Part shown: positions 1 through 6,056 of the stretch, piece by piece
Numbering within the stretch: the stretch's first letter is position 1
Layout: the number at the start of each line of letters is the position of its first letter
From: CAXXOK01 sp963675925
GTDB taxonomy: Bacteria; Bacillota; Clostridia; Christensenellales; Aristaeellaceae
Direction of reading: 5' to 3'
DNA: 13,383 nt
NCBI GenBank assembly: GCA_963675925.2
Contig: CAXXIB010000005.1
Span: 1-13,383 of the forward strand
The notes under the pieces: generated by a model
Told to the model about the DNA's origin: nothing
What the model saw: only the letters and a program-made list of their open reading frames with translations
Database searches by the model: none
Position numbers and translations under genes: made by a program

Positions 1-153
1 GCGGTTGAGCGATTTCAGCAGGGTGGATTTACCGCAGCCGGAAGGGCCGATGAACGCTGTAATCTGATGTTCCGGAATCTGCAAATCCACAGCTTTCAAC
101 GCTTGGAAATCATCATAAAACAGATCCAGGTTTTTGGTTTCAATTTTGTACAT
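1..153 (-). CDS. pstB: Phosphate ABC transporter ATP-binding protein PstB (partial, N-terminal 51 residues)
   Basis: This is the 5' end of the ATPase gene of the high-affinity phosphate importer; the rest lies beyond the left window edge. The 51 visible residues include a complete Walker A motif, GPSGCGKST, at residues 36-44, which binds the ATP phosphates. The opening residues (YKIETKNLDLFYDDFQALK) are typical of PstB, where an early aromatic residue stacks on adenine. The ATG at 151-153 is preceded by GAAGGAG, which overlaps the end of pstA, so the two genes are translationally adjacent with a 3-bp gap. In the family, PstB dimerises on the cytoplasmic face of the PstC-PstA channel and powers transport. 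The identification as PstB rather than another ABC ATPase rests on the gene order pstC-pstA-pstB together with the sequence. Walker B and the signature motif are outside the window. Confidence 0.93.
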   Translation of the reverse strand, partial: MYKIETKNLDLFYDDFQALKAVDLQIPEHQITAFIGPSGCGKSTLLKSLNR

Positions 154-156
154 AGT

Positions 157-1062
157 CTACTCCTTCACAATTCTGTGGGAAATCAGGCGCGAGATCCCGT
201 TCATCAGCAGCACAAACAGTAAAAGCACCGAAGCTGCGGCGTACGCTTTACCAATGAAATGGCCTTCCCCGGCAAGCATGTACATGTGCACCGCCAGGGT
301 GCTGCCGGATGACGATATGCCCGAGGCGAGCTTGGCAACCGTCCCTGCTGTAAAGATCAGTGCAGCGGTCTCACCCACAATACGGCCGACGGACAGCACG
401 ACCCCGGCCAGGATGCCCGGTGCGGCTGGCGGCAATACGATGCGGAACACTGTGCGAAGCTTGCCCGCGCCAAGGCCATAGCTGCCCTCGCGGTAGCTGA
501 CGGGCACGGATAAAAGCGCTTCTTCTGTAGTGCGCATAATCAGCGGCAGTATCATCAAGCTCAGGGTCAGGGCACCGGCGATCAGCGACATGCCCATCCC
601 CAGGGCGATAACGAAGAACACCATGCCGAACAGGCCGTAGATAATACTGGGTATGCCCGCCAGGGTTTCGGCGGTGACACGGATGGTTTTCACAATTAAG
701 CTGTTGCGCTTGGAATACTCGCTGAGGAATATCGCAGCCCCGATGCCCACCGGCACGGCGAAAAGCAGCGACATGAACGTGATAATGAAGGTGTTGATCA
801 GCGACGGCATCAGGCTTTGGTTGTCGGTATTATATTGGAAGGAGAATAAATCCCACGACAGGTTCGGCAAACCCTGGGCCAGAATGCTGATGGTGACCTG
901 TAAAAACAGGAAGACGGTTAGCAGTATACACAGGATTGTCATAAGCCGGATCAGGGCAGAGAACGGATGCCGGCGGATGCGCAGCTTCCACTGCCTGGAC
1001 TTAAGAGAATACCGCTCTTTGAAGGGCATACTCTTGGGTGTGGTGGGGTTGTGATTGCTCAT
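157..1062 (-). CDS. pstA: Phosphate ABC transporter permease PstA
   Basis: Inner permease subunit of the Pst phosphate importer, 301 residues, a normal family length. About six hydrophobic membrane segments are visible, beginning near residues 38-62. The EAA-type coupling loop that docks on PstB runs from about 191 to 219 (REGSYGLGAGKLRTVFRIVL, then PPAAPGI). It is followed by the GRIVGETAAL stretch (226-235) that is conserved in PstA and PstC. Residues 1-35 are a basic cytoplasmic tail. The start ATG overlaps the pstC stop as ATGA (1059-1062) and has AGGAGGG seven bases upstream, so translation is coupled to pstC. The stop falls within the ribosome site of pstB. Expression should follow the PhoP-type promoter in front of pstC. 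I see nothing defective in the gene. Confidence 0.95.
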   Translation of the reverse strand: MSNHNPTTPKSMPFKERYSLKSRQWKLRIRRHPFSALIRLMTILCILLTVFLFLQVTISILAQGLPNLSWDLFSFQYNTDNQSLMPSLINTFIITFMSLLFAVPVGIGAAIFLSEYSKRNSLIVKTIRVTAETLAGIPSIIYGLFGMVFFVIALGMGMSLIAGALTLSLMILPLIMRTTEEALLSVPVSYREGSYGLGAGKLRTVFRIVLPPAAPGILAGVVLSVGRIVGETAALIFTAGTVAKLASGISSSGSTLAVHMYMLAGEGHFIGKAYAAASVLLLFVLLMNGISRLISHRIVKE

Positions 1063-1907
1063 GATTCCACCCTCCTGTTCAAAACTGAGAATAGCAGATT
1101 GATCAGCAGGATGAACACAAACAGCACCACGCCGGTGGCAATCAGCGCTTCACGATGCAGATCGGCTGCATATCCCATTTCAGTAACAATGTTGGTTGTC
1201 AGCGTGCGAATGCCTTTGAGTATACCGGCAGGCATTCTGGCCTGGTTGCCTGCAACCATCACCACGGCCATCGTCTCGCCGATGGCGCGGCCGATGCCAA
1301 GTACCAGTGCGGCCATAACGCCGCTTTTAGCAGCTGGCAGCACCGCACGGAATACGCTGCTCTCCTCGGATGTGCCCAGTGCAAGGCTTCCTTCAAAGTA
1401 AGACTCCGGAACAGCCTTGATTGACGAATATGTAAGCTGGATAATGGTCGGCAGGATCATCATCGCCAGCAGCAGCGAGGCCGCCAGTATGCTAAACCCT
1501 GTACCGCCGAAGGTGTTTCGCACAAACGGCACCAATGTACGGATGCCGAAGAACCCGTATACGACCGACGGGATACCGGCCATCAGTGCGATCATCGGCT
1601 GCAGTACTTTCAGAAACGACTTTGGGCAGAACCGTGCCATATACACACCGCCCAGTATGCCAATGGGGCCTCCCAATAGAATGGCACCGGCCGTTACATA
1701 GATGCTGCCGACTATCATTGGAAGAATGCCGAATATGTCCTGCAGCGGTTTCCATGTCGTACCGGTCAGAAAATCCAGAATATTGACCTTTCCAAAGAAC
1801 GGAACGCCGGTTAGAAACAGATACACGCAGATAAGCAGTACAGCGGCCACGCTTACACAGGCCGCTGCCATGAATACCCAGCGCATTGCTTTCTCGTTTA
1901 GCTTCAT
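1059..1907 (-). CDS. pstC: Phosphate ABC transporter permease PstC
   Basis: First gene of the leftward pst operon, encoding the partner permease of PstA. With the ATG at 1905-1907 the protein has 282 residues. A first membrane helix lies at about 9-33, followed by the conserved FLTGTTWKP extracellular segment (46-54). The EAA coupling loop is EGSLALGTSEESSVFRAVLP (172-191), followed by GIGRAIGETMAV (204-215), a PstC/PstA hallmark. I chose this start over an in-frame upstream ATG at 2000. AAAGGG precedes it at about 8 bases, the sequence MKLNEKAMRW followed by a helix is typical, and the longer version would begin inside the promoter and PhoP-box region. It overlaps pstA by 4 bp. Unusually, pstS is not at the head of this operon but is transcribed divergently. 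Confidence 0.93.
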   Translation of the reverse strand: MKLNEKAMRWVFMAAACVSVAAVLLICVYLFLTGVPFFGKVNILDFLTGTTWKPLQDIFGILPMIVGSIYVTAGAILLGGPIGILGGVYMARFCPKSFLKVLQPMIALMAGIPSVVYGFFGIRTLVPFVRNTFGGTGFSILAASLLLAMMILPTIIQLTYSSIKAVPESYFEGSLALGTSEESSVFRAVLPAAKSGVMAALVLGIGRAIGETMAVVMVAGNQARMPAGILKGIRTLTTNIVTEMGYAADLHREALIATGVVLFVFILLINLLFSVLNRRVES

Positions 1908-1951
1908 TCCATCTACCCTTTCAAACCCTCTTTTACAATCATACAAATGTA

Positions 1952-2005
1952 AGAATAGTATTACGATGTTATGGGTAAGTACGGCTAATGTAAAATCCAC
2001 GTTAA
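1952..2005 (-). promoter_or_regulatory. PhoP-type box and promoter for pstCAB
   Basis: Read on the minus strand there are four hexamers at an exact 11-bp period: TTAACG (2000-2005), TTTACA (1989-1994), CGTACT (1978-1983, weak) and ATAACA (1967-1972). A -10-like TATTCT (1952-1957) follows nine bases later; TACTAT (1955-1960) is an alternative. Tandem TT-A-C-A hexamers separated by about 5 bp are the PhoP binding pattern known from Bacillus. The set is more degenerate than the one facing pstS, so occupancy is less certain. No good -35 hexamer is present, as expected of an activator-dependent promoter. Confidence 0.55.
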
Positions 2006-2041
2006 AACCGTTGTTTCGCCTATAATCGTGCCTTTTTTGAT

Positions 2042-2095
2042 TTTACATAAGCTTTACGAACGCTGTATAAACGTTTAACATTGCCGCCTTACAAT
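2042..2095 (+). promoter_or_regulatory. PhoP box and promoter for pstS
   Basis: Four direct hexamers with an exact 11-bp period: TTTACA (2042-2047), TTTACG (2053-2058), TGTATA (2064-2069) and TTAACA (2075-2080). Nine bases later comes TACAAT (2090-2095), a 5/6 match to the -10 box. With a transcription start near 2102 the boxes cover about -60 to -22, the placement known for PhoP-activated promoters in Bacillus subtilis. No recognisable -35 is present. This predicts strong induction of pstS on phosphate starvation. Confidence 0.75.
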
Positions 2096-2140
2096 TACAG
2101 CGTAAACCAAAAGGATTGAGATTTGAAAGGAATTGGAACA

Positions 2141-2974
2141 ATGAAGAAATTTGCAGGTATCCTCCTGGCCCTTATCATGGTAGCGTCCATTGTCACCGCA
2201 TCCGCAGGCAGCGAAATCATCGTCATCAGCCGTGAAGAGGGCAGCGGCACCCGCGGCGCATTTGTAGAACTGACCGGCGTAGAGACCAAAGAAGCCGGAG
2301 ACCAGACCTATATTGAAGCCATTATCGAAAGCGGCACCGCAGCCGTGATCACCACCGTAGAAAGCACCCCCAGCGCGATCGGTTACATCTCCCTTGGTTC
2401 CCTGAACGACACCGTCAAGGCCGTGCAGGTTGAAGGCGTAGATGCCACCGTGGAAAACATCTTAAGCGGCGACTATGTGCTCGCCCGTCCGTTCAACATC
2501 GCCACCATGGGTGACGTCAGCCCGTTGGTTGCCGATTTCATCGCCTTTATCTTCTCCGAAGAAGCACAGAAAATTGTCATGGAAGAGGGCTACATCTCCC
2601 AGGGCTACAGCGATTATACCTCCGCTGACGTCGAAGGCAAGATCACTGTGGGCGGCTCCACCTCCGTGTACCCGCTGATGCAGAAGTTCGAAGAAGCGTA
2701 CGAAGCGCTCAAAGACGGCAAGGTTGATGTTGAAGTCCAGGGCGGCGGCTCGACCGTTGGTATGACCGGCGCCAAAGACGGCACGTTCGACGTGGGCATG
2801 GCCTCCCGTGGGCTGAAAGACAGCGAACTGGAAGTCCTCACCCCGTACGTGGCCGCCATGGATGGTATCGCCGTGGTCGTCAACAACGAAAACGAAGTCT
2901 CCACCCTCACCATGGAGCAGATCAAAAACATCTTCATCGGCGAAACCACCGATTGGGCCGACGTGATGGAATAA
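2141..2974 (+). CDS. pstS: Phosphate-binding protein PstS, circularly permuted, non-lipoprotein
   Basis: Extracytoplasmic phosphate receptor of the Pst importer, 277 residues. A signal peptide (1-22, MKKFAGILLALIM then VASIVTASA) has a likely signal peptidase I site at ASA-GS. There is no lipobox and no cysteine anywhere in the protein. The half that is normally C-terminal comes first: SREEGSGTRGAF (30-41, with phosphate ligands R31, S35, G36 and T37), then RPFNIAT (116-122) and EEAQKIVMEEGYI (140-152). A linker (about 153-166) follows. The normally N-terminal half comes last: KITVGGSTSVYPL (167-179), QGGGST (200-205), FDVGMASR (216-223), DGIAVVVN (241-248) and LTMEQIKNIFIGETTDW (256-272). 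The ATG at 2141 is preceded by AAAGG at about 10 bases. An in-frame TTG at 2123 lacks a ribosome site. The family and its permutation are clear; anchoring is unknown. Confidence 0.92.
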   Translation: MKKFAGILLALIMVASIVTASAGSEIIVISREEGSGTRGAFVELTGVETKEAGDQTYIEAIIESGTAAVITTVESTPSAIGYISLGSLNDTVKAVQVEGVDATVENILSGDYVLARPFNIATMGDVSPLVADFIAFIFSEEAQKIVMEEGYISQGYSDYTSADVEGKITVGGSTSVYPLMQKFEEAYEALKDGKVDVEVQGGGSTVGMTGAKDGTFDVGMASRGLKDSELEVLTPYVAAMDGIAVVVNNENEVSTLTMEQIKNIFIGETTDWADVME

Positions 2975-2997
2975 TCCCGGATATCCGGACACACACT

Positions 2998-3031
2998 CCC
3001 CCGTCACAGCGATGTGGCGGGGGTTTTGTTT
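2998..3031 (+). terminator. Rho-independent terminator of pstS
   Basis: A 10-bp stem CCCCCGTCAC / GTGGCGGGGG (one G-T wobble) closes a 6-base AGCGAT loop and is followed by TTTTGTTT. It starts 23 bases after the pstS stop, making pstS monocistronic and insulating the sugar operon downstream. Confidence 0.9.
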
Positions 3032-3081
3032 ATGCAGAATACCCGATTTCCCTGTCCGCCCTTTCCCGCCAATCGCAGCTA

Positions 3082-3090
3082 TGCTATAAT
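3082..3090 (+). promoter_or_regulatory. Extended -10 promoter of the glycosidase operon
   Basis: TGC-TATAAT at 3082-3090 is a perfect sigma-A -10 hexamer with the TG extension. No convincing -35 hexamer lies 16-18 bases upstream, which the extended -10 can compensate for. It sits 37 bases before the start codon, after the pstS terminator. I found no clear catabolite-responsive element or operator palindrome in 3032-3126. Confidence 0.65.
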
Positions 3091-3126
3091 GCTCTTACAG
3101 CAACACAATACCGGGAGGCGCTTACA

Positions 3127-4422
3127 TTGTCTTCATTTATGCTTAGAGATGGGCTGGAACTGGGAACGGCAAGCGCAGCCACGCAGGTGGAAGGCGGAGA
3201 CCTGAACCACAGCTGGATGGACTGGGCTAACAGCGGACACATCAAGGATGGGTCCTCGCCTGCGCGTGCCAATGACCACTGGAACCGCTGGCGGGAGGAT
3301 GACCAGCTCATGGCTGAAATGGGCATGCAAATCGCCCGTATCGGTGTGGAGTGGGCACGAATTGAGCCGATGGAGGGCGTGTTTGATCAGCGGGCCATCG
3401 ACCGCTATGTGCAGGAAGTCCGCTGGTTGAACAAACACGGCATCAAACCACTGGTTACACTGCACCACTTTACCAATCCCATATGGTTTGAGGACATGGG
3501 CGCGTTTGAAAAGCGCAACAATGTGCAGTATTTCCTGCGCTTTGTGACCAAGATAGTCAATGCGCTGGGCACAGAGGTGAACGAATATATCACCATCAAT
3601 GAACCCAATGTCTATGCAGTGCAGGGGTACTACACCGGTGAATGGCCGCCGGGCAAGAAAAGCTTTTTCAAGGCCGTCCGGGTAATGTCGGTGCTTACGG
3701 TGGCGCATGTGCAGGCGTATCAGCTCATCCATGCGCTGCAAAAGGGCATGGGCATGCCGGATACGCGCGTAAGCTTTGCCATGAATATGCATGTGTTTGA
3801 GCCGGATAACCCGCACAAGTTCAAACACAGGCTGGTGAGCTATTTAATCGACCGCTTTTACCAAACGGCGATATCACAGGCGATGGTTCTGGGTAAATTC
3901 CGCTGGCCCATGCGCAACCTGGGCAAGGTGAAAAAGGGCCTGTACTGGGATTTTATCGCGTTAAACTACTATAACCGCACCACGGTGAGCGGCTTTCGCG
4001 TGGGTACCCGTAAGGGTGCGCCGGTGAATGACCTGAACTGGGAGGTGTATCCCCAGGGCATTGTGGATTGCCTGCGCAAACTGTACGCGCTGCACAAGTT
4101 ACCCATCTATATTACCGAAAACGGGACCTGCGACAACAGCGATTCGTTCCGCGCGCGGTACCTGCATGAGCATCTTTTCGCGCTGACGAAATCCGGCTTG
4201 CCGGTGAAGCGCTATTATCATTGGTGCTTCACGGATAATTTTGAATGGGTGGAGGGCGAAAGTGCGCGCTTCGGGTTGGTGCATGTGGACTATCAAACCC
4301 AGCAGCGCACGGTGAAGCGTTCCGGGGCGTTCTTTTCAAAAATTATACAAAATGGCGGCGTGACCGAGGATATGTACGATGAATTTGTAGCATCGCAGCA
4401 GTATCCCGTCAACGCCAAATAG
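3127..4422 (+). CDS. GH1 family beta-glycosidase (beta-glucosidase/beta-galactosidase type), cytoplasmic
   Basis: Retaining glycoside hydrolase of family 1, 431 residues, slightly shorter than the usual 440-480. The acid/base glutamate is E159 in TINEPN (156-161) and the nucleophile is E331 in ITENG (329-333). Sugar-pocket residues visible are Q20 in TQVEGG, H114 in LHHF, Y282 in NYYN, and W366 plus NFEW (371-374). The glutamate in NFEW contacts the 4- and 6-hydroxyls and marks enzymes for unphosphorylated sugars; the Ser/Lys/Tyr signature of 6-phospho-glycosidases is absent. There is no signal peptide. The start is taken as TTG (3127-3129) because GGGAGG lies 8 bases before it; the next in-frame ATG (3139) is 20 bases away. 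It is first in the operon, 11 bp before the GH13 gene. Glucoside versus galactoside preference cannot be read from the sequence. Confidence 0.9.
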   Translation: MSSFMLRDGLELGTASAATQVEGGDLNHSWMDWANSGHIKDGSSPARANDHWNRWREDDQLMAEMGMQIARIGVEWARIEPMEGVFDQRAIDRYVQEVRWLNKHGIKPLVTLHHFTNPIWFEDMGAFEKRNNVQYFLRFVTKIVNALGTEVNEYITINEPNVYAVQGYYTGEWPPGKKSFFKAVRVMSVLTVAHVQAYQLIHALQKGMGMPDTRVSFAMNMHVFEPDNPHKFKHRLVSYLIDRFYQTAISQAMVLGKFRWPMRNLGKVKKGLYWDFIALNYYNRTTVSGFRVGTRKGAPVNDLNWEVYPQGIVDCLRKLYALHKLPIYITENGTCDNSDSFRARYLHEHLFALTKSGLPVKRYYHWCFTDNFEWVEGESARFGLVHVDYQTQQRTVKRSGAFFSKIIQNGGVTEDMYDEFVASQQYPVNAK

Positions 4423-4433
4423 GGGAGACACGC

Positions 4434-6056
4434 ATGGCGCAATGGTGGAAGGACAGGGTCGTTTACCAGATTTACCCCAGAAGCTTTCAGGATTCCAATG
4501 GCGATGGCATCGGCGACATTCCGGGTATTATCTCCCGGCTGGACGAACTAAAGAAACTCGGCGTTGGCGTGCTTTGGCTGTCGCCGGTCTACTGCTCGCC
4601 GGATGCCGACAACGGCTACGACATCAGCGATTATAAGGATATCAATCCCAAGTTCGGTACGCTCCAGGATATGGACCGCTTGTTTGCTGAGGCTAAACAG
4701 CGCGATATTAAAATTATTATGGATTTGGTGATCAACCATACCTCCGACGAGCATGTATGGTTTCAGAAAAGCCGCGAGCGCATGGAGCCGTACACCGATT
4801 ATTACATCTGGAAACCGGCCAAAGCGGATGGAAGCCCGCCAAACAACTGGACGAGCTTTTTCATGGGATCGGTCTGGACCTGGGATGACAAGCGCGGGGA
4901 GTATTACCTGCACCTGTTTGATGAAAAACAGCCCGATCTGAACTGGCGTAACCCCCGTGTGATGGCGGAGGTCAAGGATATCCTGCGGTTCTGGCTTTCG
5001 CGCGGGGCGGCTGGGTTCCGCTGCGATGTAATCAATGTGCTGTATAAAGCTTCGTATGCCGATGGCAAGCCACGCGCTGCTGTGCGCGGGCTGGAGCACT
5101 ACAAATCGCGCGACGAAAACCATGCCATATTGCAGGAATTCCGCCGGGATGTGCTGGATCATTATGATTGCTTCACCGTGGGTGAGAGCGTTTTTGTGGA
5201 TGTGGAGGAAGCGCATCGGATGTGCGACCCACAGCGGCGTGAGCTGGATATGATCTTCTATTTCAACCATCTGGAGGTCGACCGCTGGATAGCACGCTAC
5301 ATACCTAAGCCATTCAGCGCTAAGCGGCTGCTCAATGTGTTTACGCAGTGGCAGCAGGAACTATCCTGGAATGCCCTGTACCTGGAAAATCACGATCAGC
5401 CCCGCATCGTTTCCCATTATGGCGATGACGGGAGCTATTGGGCGCAGAGTGCGAAAATGCTTGGCACGATGGAATTTACCCTGCGCGGCACGCCGTTTAT
5501 CTTCGAAGGCCAGGAAATCGGCATGACAAACGCAGGCTTTTCGTCGATTGAAGAGTTTAACGACGTGGAAAGCCATAATATCGATGCCTTGATGCGCTCG
5601 TTCCACATTCCCAAGTTCCTGCGCCAGCGCTGGATCAGTATCGCGTCGCGTGATAACGCCCGTACGCCCATGCAATGGTCGGCGGAGGAAAACGCAGGGT
5701 TTACCACGGGCAAGCCGTGGCTGCCGGTGACGGCTAACTATACGCGCATCAACTATGCGGCGCAGGATACGGACCCTGGCTCGGTGCTCAACTTTTACCG
5801 CAGGCTGATCCGCCTGCGTGCTGAAAGCGAGACGCTGAAATACGGGGAGTTTCAGCCGCTGTTTGCCCGCAGACGGGTGATGGCCTACCGGCGGGACTTA
5901 AACGGAGAGCGTATCACGGTGGTTTTGAGCTTTACCAAACGCAGAACACGCGTGAAACTGCGCGGCAGCGTATTGATGGATACCTACGAAAAAACAGAGT
6001 TTGATGGCGTTCTGGAGCCTTATGAAGCCGTCGTCCTGAAGGAGTACAACCAATGA
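4434..6056 (+). CDS. GH13 alpha-glucosidase, oligo-1,6-glucosidase type
   Basis: Exo-acting alpha-glucosidase of the oligo-1,6-glucosidase/dextran-glucosidase group, 540 residues, a typical length. All GH13 conserved regions are present. These are DLVINH (97-102), GFRCDVINV (194-202, nucleophile D198), VGES (249-252, acid/base E251) and ENHDQPR (318-324, transition-state stabiliser D321), plus QPDLN (166-170). A calcium-site loop DSNGDGIGD lies at 20-28. Valine (V199) directly after the nucleophile is the residue associated with alpha-1,6 rather than alpha-1,4 specificity in this subfamily, so isomalto-oligosaccharides are a likely substrate; activity on sucrose-like bonds is possible. There is no signal peptide. 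GGGGAG precedes the ATG, overlapping the GH1 stop. The stop overlaps the next start as ATGA. The subfamily is confident, the exact substrate is inferred. Confidence 0.93.
   Translation: MAQWWKDRVVYQIYPRSFQDSNGDGIGDIPGIISRLDELKKLGVGVLWLSPVYCSPDADNGYDISDYKDINPKFGTLQDMDRLFAEAKQRDIKIIMDLVINHTSDEHVWFQKSRERMEPYTDYYIWKPAKADGSPPNNWTSFFMGSVWTWDDKRGEYYLHLFDEKQPDLNWRNPRVMAEVKDILRFWLSRGAAGFRCDVINVLYKASYADGKPRAAVRGLEHYKSRDENHAILQEFRRDVLDHYDCFTVGESVFVDVEEAHRMCDPQRRELDMIFYFNHLEVDRWIARYIPKPFSAKRLLNVFTQWQQELSWNALYLENHDQPRIVSHYGDDGSYWAQSAKMLGTMEFTLRGTPFIFEGQEIGMTNAGFSSIEEFNDVESHNIDALMRSFHIPKFLRQRWISIASRDNARTPMQWSAEENAGFTTGKPWLPVTANYTRINYAAQDTDPGSVLNFYRRLIRLRAESETLKYGEFQPLFARRRVMAYRRDLNGERITVVLSFTKRRTRVKLRGSVLMDTYEKTEFDGVLEPYEAVVLKEYNQ

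Noticed and set aside
1908..2000. N-terminal extension of PstC by 31 residues from an upstream ATG
   Set aside because: It would start within the PhoP-box and span the predicted promoter, has no ribosome site, and the family start fits the ATG at 1905-1907.
2123..2140. TTG start for pstS six codons upstream
   Set aside because: It has no ribosome site before it, and the AAAGG used for ATG 2141 lies inside this stretch. The ATG gives a standard signal peptide (MKKFAGILLA).
2141..2974. Reordered PstS as a frameshift or assembly artefact
   Set aside because: The frame is continuous, with promoter, ribosome site, signal peptide, linker and terminator in place, and all ligand motifs are intact.
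2953..3126. Longer GH1 reading frame beginning inside pstS
   Set aside because: It would run through the pstS terminator and the extended -10 promoter, and the encoded residues do not resemble GH1.
3032..3126. Catabolite-repression (cre) site before the sugar operon
   Set aside because: No stretch matches the cre consensus well enough to report.
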